From assembly GCA_022572865.1 (NCBI GenBank), contig JACZVB010000092.1:1-6227 (forward strand): a stretch of 6,227 nucleotides of DNA, written 5' to 3'. Positions 1 to 5,141 of the stretch are shown here, piece after piece (position 1 is the stretch's first letter; every line of letters begins with the position of its first letter). The DNA comes from Chloroflexota bacterium (GTDB taxonomy: Bacteria > Chloroflexota > Dehalococcoidia > Plut-88900). The notes beneath the pieces were generated by a model that ran no database searches, was not told the DNA's origin, and was given only the letters and a program-made list of their open reading frames with translations. The translations under genes were made by a program, and so were the position numbers.

Positions 1-12
1 CAGGAGGATTCT

Positions 13-477
13 ATGGCTCTCAGCAAGACTCTGGAAGAGTTCCTCGCACAGCCCAATCTAGGCATCCTGGCCACTCTCCGTAAGGACGGCTCACCCCACC
101 TTACAGTGGTCTGGTATGAGTATGAGAACGGTGAGGTCCGGATAAGCGTCACCGATACCCGGGTCAAATACAAGCACGTCCTGCGGGACCCCAGGGTGTC
201 CCTGGCGGTGACGGCCAACGAGCAGCCCTACAAACAGGTGGTCTTCGAGGGCAAGGCCCGGGTCACCGCCGAAGGTGGCCCCGAGCTCATCAGGCGGCTC
301 GCCCTTAGATACGACGGCGAGGTGGAGGGAGCCAAATACGCCGACTACACCATCAACAAGGACAACAGGCTTGTCCTTAGCTTCAAGCCCGAGCGCATTA
401 TGTCATGGGACTTTGCCACCGAGGACGATGATCACCAGGCATGGGGTTACAACCGACGACTGGGCTTGAACGCTTGA
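13..477 (+). CDS. PPOX-class split-barrel (F420- or FMN-dependent) oxidoreductase
   Basis: A 154-residue protein of the pyridoxamine-5'-phosphate-oxidase-like split-barrel fold, a family that binds F420 or FMN and reduces or oxidises small molecules in the cytoplasm. Seen in the sequence: the N-terminal strand pair ILATLRKDGSPHLTVVWY (residues 18-35), which matches the family opening 'LATL..DG.P...PVWF'; the R50-x-K52 and RDPRVSL (58-64) segment typical of the cofactor-binding region; VFEGKARV (77-84), the conserved 'v.G.A.v' strand; and KPERIMSW (125-132) near the end. The length is normal for the class. The start is fixed by AGGAGG at 2-7, five bases before ATG. The methyltransferase gene follows after 48 bp on the same strand, so co-transcription is likely. 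The family assignment is firm, but F420 versus FMN, and the substrate, cannot be told from the sequence alone. The last 20 or so residues are acidic, then basic, and are not a recognised domain. Confidence 0.87.
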   Translation: MALSKTLEEFLAQPNLGILATLRKDGSPHLTVVWYEYENGEVRISVTDTRVKYKHVLRDPRVSLAVTANEQPYKQVVFEGKARVTAEGGPELIRRLALRYDGEVEGAKYADYTINKDNRLVLSFKPERIMSWDFATEDDDHQAWGYNRRLGLNA

Positions 478-525
478 CTACCTGCGCACCACGGCCCTCT
501 CAACGATAATAAGAAGAGGAGAGCT

Positions 526-1530
526 ATGGCTAAAGGAATAATGGAACGATTGTCCGAGGGAATAGTCCTGGGGGATGGGGGCTATGTCCTGGAGCTGGAG
601 AAGCGAGGCTACGTTATCGCCGGGGCCTTCACACCCGAGATGGTGGTGGAGCACCCCGACGCGGTCAAGGAGATGCACCGGGAGTTCGTTAGGGCGGGCA
701 GTGAGGTGCTCCAGGCCTTTGCCTTCTACGGCAGCCGGGCCAAGCTGGCAACCGTCGGGTTCGGGGACAAAGTGCTGGACGTAAATCGACAGGCGGTGAG
801 ACTGGCGCGAGAGGTGGCGGGGAACGATGTGCTGGTATCCGGCAACCTGAGCACTACCTGGGACTATAGAGCCGACGACGCCGATTCCCATGAGATCGCC
901 CGCAGGCAGTTTCAGGAGCAGCTCGAAGTACAGGTGGACGAGGGGATCGATTTCATCGTAGGTGAGCTGTTCTTCGATCTGGGTGAGGCCCTCATCGCCC
1001 TGGATACGGCCAAAGCCACGGGCCTGCCGGTAATGATGACAATGGCCTTCTTCGCCCAGCCCCTGAGCAGAGAAGGAAAATCACCAGCAGAATGCGCCAA
1101 AGCCCTCGCCGACGCGGGGGCGGATATAGTCGGCATAAATTGCGGCCGCGGGCCCGACCAGATGCTCCCGCTAATTGACGAGATGCGGAACGCGATCGAC
1201 GGCTATATAGCGATACAGGCCCCAGCCTACCGCACCACCGACGAGGTGCCCTTCTTCGGAGGCCTACCCGGCTTCCCAGATGCGATGGAGCCGTACCAGC
1301 TCACCCGGTTCGACATGGCGGACTATGCTCGCAGGGCAAGGGACATGGGGGTGAACTACATCGGGGGCTGCTGCGGCGCGGTGGCCGTGCATATCAGGCA
1401 GATGGCAAGGGCCCTGGGCAAGCCTGTCCAGGAGAGGAAGGCGTGGCAGCCGGATTACCAGAGGCCCATGTCCGCCACCGAGGAGTTCCGGGACCTCAGG
1501 CAGCAGGTCAGGGACAGGGAGGGGAAATAG
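526..1530 (+). CDS. Homocysteine S-methyltransferase family protein, betaine-homocysteine methyltransferase-like
   Basis: A 334-residue (beta/alpha)8-barrel methyltransferase of the pfam02574 type. Family members use a zinc-activated thiol (usually homocysteine) and a methyl donor such as betaine, dimethylsulfonioacetate or S-methylmethionine. Seen: GDGGYVLELEKRGY (16-29) and the segment EHPDAVKEMHREFVRAGS (42-59), which resemble animal BHMT closely. The three zinc ligands are present as Cys206 in GINCGRGP and Cys282-Cys283 in GGCCG. The barrel is complete, but the roughly 80-residue C-terminal arm that animal BHMT uses for oligomer contacts is missing; only about 35 polar residues follow the barrel. 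There is no cobalamin-binding domain, so this is not a MetH fragment. The start ATG has GAGGAG at 516-521, four bases upstream; a second in-frame ATG at 541 is a weaker alternative. It lies downstream of the split-barrel gene, probably in the same transcript. The methyl donor is unknown; a role in methionine formation or in demethylating methylated osmolytes is inference. Confidence 0.85.
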   Translation: MAKGIMERLSEGIVLGDGGYVLELEKRGYVIAGAFTPEMVVEHPDAVKEMHREFVRAGSEVLQAFAFYGSRAKLATVGFGDKVLDVNRQAVRLAREVAGNDVLVSGNLSTTWDYRADDADSHEIARRQFQEQLEVQVDEGIDFIVGELFFDLGEALIALDTAKATGLPVMMTMAFFAQPLSREGKSPAECAKALADAGADIVGINCGRGPDQMLPLIDEMRNAIDGYIAIQAPAYRTTDEVPFFGGLPGFPDAMEPYQLTRFDMADYARRARDMGVNYIGGCCGAVAVHIRQMARALGKPVQERKAWQPDYQRPMSATEEFRDLRQQVRDREGK

Positions 1531-1560
1531 TCCTTCCCACCGATGGGCGGAGAAGCCGGG

Positions 1561-2598
1561 TCACGGTATCGTCAGGACCAGCTTGCCGAAGACGTTGCGG
1601 CCCTCCATGGTCGTATGGGCCTCAGCGGCGGCCTCCAGGGGAAAGGTCTGACTTATTATTCCTCTGATCTGACCTCTCCAGACCAGCCTCATGACGTTGG
1701 CGAAGTCCGCCTTGTTGCCGCCTGAGGCCCCCATGAGAGTAAGACCCCTGGCAAACATCTGACCTATCCTCAGAGCGGTCCGGTGCCCCCCGGTCACGCC
1801 GCAGTTGACCAGGCGGCCTCCCAGTTTCAGGCACTTGAAGTTCTCCTCCCAGACCGATGCGCCGATGCTATCGAAGATCAGGTCCACGCCCTTGCCGCCG
1901 GTCAGCTCTCGGACCCGGCTGCTATAGAGGGGAGTGTCGATATAGTTGACCGTTTCGTCGGCGCCCAGGTCTCTAGCCTTGGCCAGCTTCTCATCGGTGC
2001 TGGCCGTGGTGATCACCCGGGCCCCCAAGAGCTTCGCCAGGCAGATGGCGGCGCTCCCCACCCCGCTCCCGGCAGCCATGACCAGCACGTCTTCCCCGGG
2101 CTTAAGGTTGCAACGGGTAACGAGGCAGTGCCAGGCCGTTTTGTAGACCAGCGGTATCGAAGCAGCCTCCTCGAAGGAAAGCGTCCCAGGAATGGCATGA
2201 ACGTTGGTCCAGGGCACCGAGACGTATTGGGCGTAGCCTCCGTTAACCGATATTCCGATGCTGCGGCTATCGATGCACAGCTGGTCGCGGCCCGAGTCAC
2301 AGGCCTCGCACCTGCCACACCTGATGCTGTAGTCCACCAGCACCCGGTCCCCCGAGACAAACCCATCGACCTCTGTCCCCACTTGGGCCACTTCACCTGC
2401 CAGATCACAACCCAGGATATGGGGAAACCGGTCGAGCACTACACCGTTGCGGCCCGCCCTGGCAAATATGTCCAGATGATTGAGGGCGGTAGCCCTGACC
2501 CTGATGAGGACATCTCTTGGTCCCACAGAGGGCTCGGGCATGTCTCCGTAGGTCAGCACGTCAACATCGCCCTGTCGATCAATGTAAGTGGCCTTCAT
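1561..2598 (-). CDS. Zinc-binding dehydrogenase family (MDR) oxidoreductase, quinone-reductase/alcohol-dehydrogenase type
   Basis: A 345-residue medium-chain dehydrogenase/reductase, expected to be a cytoplasmic NAD(P)H-dependent oxidoreductase. Residues 1 to about 150 form the GroES-like catalytic domain. Residues 165-290 hold the Rossmann fold, with the nucleotide-binding loop AAGSGVGSAA (175-184) and the TTASTDEKLAKA segment (197-208) after the second strand, where lack of an acidic residue leans towards NADPH. The structural zinc lobe is intact: Cys94, Cys97, Cys100 and Cys108 in C-x2-C-x2-C-x7-C spacing. The catalytic zinc ligands of classical alcohol dehydrogenases are not: the first Cys is replaced by Asn40 (ALNHLD), and the GHE motif reads G63-C64-D65 within GCDLAG, as in quinone oxidoreductases. 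Reduction of an enone, quinone or acyl-CoA-like substrate is therefore more likely than classical alcohol oxidation (inference). The start is ATG at 2598 with a modest AGGA (complement of 2604-2607) five bases upstream. It converges on the methyltransferase gene, with only 30 bp between the stops. Confidence 0.88.
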   Translation of the reverse strand: MKATYIDRQGDVDVLTYGDMPEPSVGPRDVLIRVRATALNHLDIFARAGRNGVVLDRFPHILGCDLAGEVAQVGTEVDGFVSGDRVLVDYSIRCGRCEACDSGRDQLCIDSRSIGISVNGGYAQYVSVPWTNVHAIPGTLSFEEAASIPLVYKTAWHCLVTRCNLKPGEDVLVMAAGSGVGSAAICLAKLLGARVITTASTDEKLAKARDLGADETVNYIDTPLYSSRVRELTGGKGVDLIFDSIGASVWEENFKCLKLGGRLVNCGVTGGHRTALRIGQMFARGLTLMGASGGNKADFANVMRLVWRGQIRGIISQTFPLEAAAEAHTTMEGRNVFGKLVLTIP

Positions 2599-2678
2599 GT
2601 CAGTCCTGGCTGAAAGGGCTATTGGAGGAAAGGTATGGGCATGTGCCGCGGGAGCTATATCCTACAGGGTGGCAGACA

Positions 2679-2687
2679 ATTATAGCA
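2679..2687 (-). promoter_or_regulatory. Extended -10 promoter candidate for the MDR reductase
   Basis: Read on the minus strand the bases are TGC-TATAAT: a perfect -10 hexamer (complement of 2679-2684) preceded by TGn, the extended -10 signature that can work without a good -35. No convincing -35 lies 16-18 bp upstream. The start of transcription would fall near 2672, giving a leader of roughly 75 bases before the ATG at 2598. Seen in sequence; activity is inferred. Confidence 0.5.
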
Positions 2688-2731
2688 AGGCTAAGAGCCG
2701 CAGCCGGGCTTCTGCGTATGGGTGTTCAGGC

Positions 2732-2760
2732 TTGACGGGTGCGCGGACTGTGAGTAAAGT
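2732..2760 (+). promoter_or_regulatory. Sigma70-like promoter candidate for the 52-residue gene
   Basis: TTGACG at 2732-2737, a 17-bp spacer, and TAAAGT at 2755-2760 (5/6 and 4/6 matches to the consensus). It points at the small gene starting at 2836, and the implied leader is about 65-70 bases. It sits back-to-back with the minus-strand promoter of the MDR gene about 45 bp away, so the two genes appear to be divergently transcribed from one short region. Confidence 0.45.
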
Positions 2761-2835
2761 ATCGCGAAGTTGCTATCTCCCGGCTATACCGAACAATAAT
2801 CTGCAGAGTAGTATTTGCGCTCCTAGGAGGTCGAA

Positions 2836-2994
2836 ATGCCCAGTATAACGATTGAACCGAACTCGAGTGCCCAGGTAAGCCTGAAACCCGTGCCTCTGCT
2901 CCCCGGCCAGTCCTTTAACTTTCACAACGCCACCAACCTCAAGCTGACCATCACTGTCCAGGGGAAAGACGTCCAGATCAAGGAGGCGTCTTAA
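2836..2994 (+). CDS. Small hypothetical protein, 52 residues
   Basis: An open frame from ATG 2836 to TAA 2994, preceded by a full AGGAGG (2825-2830) five bases upstream, which is as good an SD as any in this window; a promoter-like sequence lies at 2732-2760. The product begins MPSITIEPNSSAQVSL and ends VQGKDVQIKEAS. It has no Cys, no transmembrane stretch and no signal peptide. The alternation of hydrophobic and polar residues in SITIEP, SFNFHN and LKLTITVQG suggests three or more beta strands, so a small all-beta protein or one sheet of a larger assembly is plausible. I do not recognise the family and assign no function. The bases after the stop show no strong terminator. Longer overlapping frames across this segment lack an SD and protein-like composition. 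That it is a real gene rests on the SD, the promoter and the composition. Confidence 0.62.
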   Translation: MPSITIEPNSSAQVSLKPVPLLPGQSFNFHNATNLKLTITVQGKDVQIKEAS

Positions 2995-2997
2995 GGG

Positions 2998-3025
2998 TTA
3001 TACGAGGCCAGGATTATACGAGACC
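2998..3025 (+). repeat. Short direct repeat, 12 bp twice at 16-bp spacing
   Basis: TTATACGAGGCC at 2998-3009 and TTATACGAGACC at 3014-3025 differ at one base. They lie directly after the stop of the small gene. Starts are 16 bp apart, so the copies do not sit exactly on the same helical face. They could be a tandem-duplication trace or a paired protein-binding site. Purpose unknown. Confidence 0.5.
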
Positions 3026-3173
3026 CTGAATGGACGGAGCATAACAGGGGCCTACGTCTACCTAACGCCCTCGAATGTCCGACCGTAATTGAGTGATCGA
3101 AGCGTAAAGCCCAGTGTAGCGTCATTTTACCTGTGCCCTTTCTCGGGCCGGGATCCAATCTGCAGAGATATCG

Positions 3174-3203
3174 TTGACAGGCTTCGAGTGCGGCTGCTAG
3201 TAT
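3174..3203 (+). promoter_or_regulatory. Promoter of the tRNA-Asp gene
   Basis: A perfect -35 TTGACA at 3174-3179 is followed by an 18-bp spacer and TAGTAT at 3198-3203. The -10 is preceded by TGC (3195-3197), i.e. an extended -10. Transcription would begin around 3210, about a dozen bases before the mature tRNA at 3223, which fits a stable-RNA promoter. This is the strongest promoter-like sequence in the window. Confidence 0.68.
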
Positions 3204-3222
3204 CGGTTTGAAGTGCCAGCGC

Positions 3223-3299
3223 GGGCCCGTGGTGTAGCGGACTAACATGCCACCCTGTCACGGTGGAGATCGCCGGTTCGAATCCGGTCGGGCTCGCCA
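3223..3299 (+). tRNA. tRNA-Asp (anticodon GTC)
   Basis: A complete cloverleaf can be folded by hand. The acceptor stem GGGCCCG (3223-3229) pairs with CGGGCTC (3289-3295) with one G-U pair. The D stem GTGT (3232-3235) pairs with ACAT (3245-3248). The anticodon stem CCACC (3250-3254) pairs with GGTGG (3262-3266), all Watson-Crick, around the loop CTGTCAC, whose anticodon GTC at 3257-3259 reads Asp codons. The variable loop is 5 nt. The T stem GCCGG (3272-3276) pairs with CCGGT (3284-3288) around TTCGAAT. The discriminator is G3296, the usual base for tRNA-Asp, and the CCA end (3297-3299) is encoded in the DNA. It has its own promoter at 3174-3203. No second copy of its 3' end is present in the window, so nothing marks it as an occupied integration site. 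Confidence 0.97.
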
Positions 3300-3381
3300 C
3301 CATACTAGCCAGGCACGGCGGAAATATTACTCTCTACAAGTACGGTTGCGGTAAAATACTAGTCCGGCGATGTTTTCCGCA

Positions 3382-3438
3382 GTCGCCAGGCATGGAAAGG
3401 CCCCCGGAGGCGGTCCGGCGGCCTTATCTCCCGGCGAC
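3382..3438 (+). other. Long GC-rich RNA hairpin upstream of the Rieske gene
   Basis: The inner stem AAGGCC (3397-3402) pairs with GGCCTT (3420-3425). After a single C-C mismatch, CCGGA (3404-3408) pairs with TCCGG (3414-3418), closing a GGCGG loop. That gives 11 base pairs with one mismatch. An outer helix, GTCGCC (3382-3387) with GGCGAC (3433-3438), adds six perfect pairs. No T-run follows on the plus strand, so it is not a classical intrinsic terminator there; on the minus strand only a short TTTCC follows. It may be a structured mRNA leader, an RNA processing signal or a terminator of unusual form. Confidence 0.55.
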
Positions 3439-3550
3439 GACCTTCGCTACTCCAACACCGCTATGATCTTAGTGGGGCTTTAATCCCGTTGACAGTCCCG
3501 ATTCCATCGTTTTCAAGGGAACCTCACGTTGTCCCGGCTGAAACCTTGTA

Positions 3551-3556
3551 AGGAGG
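3551..3556 (+). promoter_or_regulatory. Ribosome binding site deciding the Rieske start
   Basis: AGGAGG lies eight bases before ATG 3565. The open frame extends upstream to a TTG at 3529, but that codon has no SD and the extra 12 residues would be read from the ribosome binding site itself, so 3565 is the likely start. Confidence 0.85.
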
Positions 3557-3564
3557 AAGAGGAT

Positions 3565-4917
3565 ATGCCCTCGAAGAGGCCCCTATTTCTGACTAAGCCC
3601 TATAGCGCCTATTTCCACCGTGAGGTTCCCGAAGACGACCGAGAGCTCACCCGCGTCGGCCCCGGCACGCCAGCCGGCGAGTATCTTCGTAGCTTCTGGC
3701 AGCCCATTCTCCTGACCCATCAGCTCAAGGACCTGCCTGTTGCAATAAAGAGATTCGGGGAGGAGCTCGTGGCCTTTCGCGACAAGAGCGGCCGCATCGG
3801 GCTCGTGGAGGCCCACTGTCCGCACCGGGGCACCTCTCTCGAGTATGGGAAGATCGAGGAACGAGGCATTCGCTGCTGTTATCACAGTTGGCTCATAGAC
3901 GCGGACGGGAAGATACTGGAGACACCCGGAGAACCCGAGGACAGCACCCTAAAGGACCGCCTCTATCACGGCGCCTATGCGGTGACCGATTATAACGGTA
4001 TCGTTTTCGCTTACATGGGGCATCCCGACAAGATGCCCGAGTTCCCAATATTCGATCTCTACGAGACCCCCGGGCATCACCTGGAGCCCGGCATCCACCT
4101 GATGCCGACCGAGGATGGGCCGGTGCCTAACCACAAGCCGTGCAACTGGCTGCAGATTGTGGACAACCTGCTGGACCCTATTCACGAGGAGTTCCTCCAT
4201 GCCACAATCTCGGGTATCCAGTTCGTAGATAAGAACGGGAGTCCATTAGAGGAGCTGGCCATCAATGGGGAAGTCGGATTTCTGGAGACACCTACAGGCA
4301 TCATAACCCTGGACATGAGGCGGATAAATCAGGATACGGTATGGGTACGGAACATCGAGTTCATCTGGCCCAACATGGCGGTCTTGGGTGGCGCCCCTGT
4401 CTTTCCCCATGAATGGGGCCCCGGCCAGGTGGAACAGCACGATGTCCCCAACTCCCTCCTCTGGGCAGTGCCTGTAGATGACTACAATACCGTCGAGATC
4501 GACTTCGTCCAGGTGCCCGATGGGAGTACAGTACCACCTGCGAGGAAGTTTTCCCCGGCCCAACTAGCCAACAGGGGAGGCCGCGCCTACGAACTGATGC
4601 AAAGGGAGCCCGGAGACTACGAGGCAATGATCGGCCAGCGCACTATCGCCGTCCACGCCCTGGACCACCTCGGGGCGGAGGACCGGGGCGTCACCTTGTT
4701 TCATAAGGGGTTACGACGTCGTGTCCGCATGGTACAGCAGGGGCAGGCCCCCCCGGAGCTTGCCGCTATGTCCGGGAGGAATGTTACTACCTATGGTGGG
4801 GATACCCTTCTGCGAGTGGCCCAGGATACGAGCCCGGAGGAGGACAAGAAGCTGCTGCGGAAGGTTGGGATAGAGATGGCGCAGCGGTATGTTCAGAGTC
4901 CACCTCACGTGGTATGA
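3565..4917 (+). CDS. Rieske [2Fe-2S] ring-hydroxylating oxygenase, alpha subunit (phthalate-dioxygenase-like)
   Basis: A 450-residue terminal oxygenase component that would use electrons from a reductase to activate O2 at a mononuclear iron and hydroxylate or demethylate an organic, often aromatic, substrate. The N-terminus VGPGTPAGEYLRSFWQP (31-47) is the usual lead-in of phthalate-dioxygenase-like alpha subunits. The Rieske cluster motif is complete: Cys85-x-His87, 16 residues, Cys104-x2-His107, with an extra Cys105. The catalytic domain carries D200-x3-D204-x2-H207-x4-H212, where H207 and H212 are the iron ligands and D204 matches the bridging Asp that links the Rieske cluster to the iron site of a neighbouring subunit. 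Asp351 in PGDYEAM is a candidate third iron ligand (inference). The C-terminal part HLGAEDRGVTLF fits the family consensus near the end. Neither a ferredoxin nor a reductase gene is adjacent, so electron supply must be encoded elsewhere. The substrate cannot be inferred. Length is typical and the frame is intact. Confidence 0.92.
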   Translation: MPSKRPLFLTKPYSAYFHREVPEDDRELTRVGPGTPAGEYLRSFWQPILLTHQLKDLPVAIKRFGEELVAFRDKSGRIGLVEAHCPHRGTSLEYGKIEERGIRCCYHSWLIDADGKILETPGEPEDSTLKDRLYHGAYAVTDYNGIVFAYMGHPDKMPEFPIFDLYETPGHHLEPGIHLMPTEDGPVPNHKPCNWLQIVDNLLDPIHEEFLHATISGIQFVDKNGSPLEELAINGEVGFLETPTGIITLDMRRINQDTVWVRNIEFIWPNMAVLGGAPVFPHEWGPGQVEQHDVPNSLLWAVPVDDYNTVEIDFVQVPDGSTVPPARKFSPAQLANRGGRAYELMQREPGDYEAMIGQRTIAVHALDHLGAEDRGVTLFHKGLRRRVRMVQQGQAPPELAAMSGRNVTTYGGDTLLRVAQDTSPEEDKKLLRKVGIEMAQRYVQSPPHVV

Positions 4918-5141
4918 ACTACTCCCGGAGCGAGGAGTGAAAGGAGAAGCTCCTTGACCTCATCGCAACAGGACCAGGCCAATACCGAAGCTTTTGCCGG
5001 CTGCCTGTTCAAGGCCTCTGGGTCATGTTCCGACTGCACCTCAACCAATTCTGTACTGCAGTCCACCGTCACGACCTGCCCGTCCTGAAGCAGTTCGATT
5101 GCGATAACTATCGCTAGAACGGCCGTTTGTATGACTAGGCA
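4918..5141. other. Convergent intergenic region between the Rieske and guanylyltransferase genes
   Basis: About 224 bases between two stop codons that face each other. It holds two small hairpins (4921-4955) and two weak overlapping reading frames. On the plus strand, a 44-residue Cys-containing frame starts at TTG 4954 and ends at 5088. On the minus strand, an open frame continues without a stop from 5141 down to a TGA at 4905-4907, in phase with the guanylyltransferase. Neither has enough support to be called a gene. No classical T-rich terminator is visible on either strand. Confidence 0.5.
4921..4955 (+). other. Two adjacent small hairpins after the Rieske stop codon
   Basis: ACTCC (4921-4925) pairs with GGAGT (4934-4938), and AAGGAG (4941-4946) pairs perfectly with CTCCTT (4950-4955) around a three-base AAG loop. 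They begin four bases after the oxygenase stop and may protect or end its mRNA. Neither is followed by a T-run, so a terminator call would be weak. The AAGGAG arm is also an SD-like sequence. Confidence 0.4.

Larger units (their letters stand above)
3300..3564 (+). other. Intergenic leader between tRNA-Asp and the Rieske oxygenase
   Basis: About 265 bases without a supportable gene. Frames that cross it either run through the tRNA or lack an SD. It contains a TAAAAT -10-like hexamer at 3352-3357 without a good -35, the large hairpin at 3382-3438, and a TTGACA at 3489-3494 with no acceptable -10 at 16-18 bp. The promoter of the oxygenase gene is therefore not clear; read-through from the tRNA promoter or an activator-dependent promoter are both possible. 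Confidence 0.6.

Noticed and set aside
1531..1560. Possible terminator between the convergent methyltransferase and reductase genes
   Set aside because: Only a four-base-pair CCCA/TGGG stem can be formed and no T-run follows on either strand.
1783..2613. A 276-codon plus-strand frame opposite the MDR reductase
   Set aside because: It is the antisense shadow of a clearly recognisable dehydrogenase gene; the peptide has no family features and no ribosome binding site.
2588..2848. An 86-codon plus-strand frame over the divergent promoter region
   Set aside because: It lacks an SD, covers both candidate promoters and overlaps the start of the better supported 52-residue gene in another frame.
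3135..3148. Small hairpin GCCC/GGGC before the tRNA promoter
   Set aside because: Four base pairs with a six-base loop is too weak to call a terminator.
2798..3167. The 11-base string AATCTGCAGAG occurs at 2798-2808 and again at 3157-3167
   Set aside because: Two copies of a short partly palindromic string (CTGCAG) 359 bp apart can arise by chance, and the flanks differ.
2991..3248. An 85-codon open frame on the minus strand across the tRNA promoter and part of the tRNA
   Set aside because: It overlaps the tRNA-Asp gene and its promoter, has no SD, and its product is rich in Arg, Pro and His as expected from a chance frame in GC-rich DNA.
3223..3299. tRNA-Asp as the attachment site of an integrated element
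   Set aside because: No second copy of the tRNA 3' end and no integrase gene appear in the window.
3489..3517. TTGACA at 3489-3494 as a -35 for the Rieske gene
   Set aside because: No acceptable -10 hexamer is found 16-18 bp downstream, so it is not called as a promoter.
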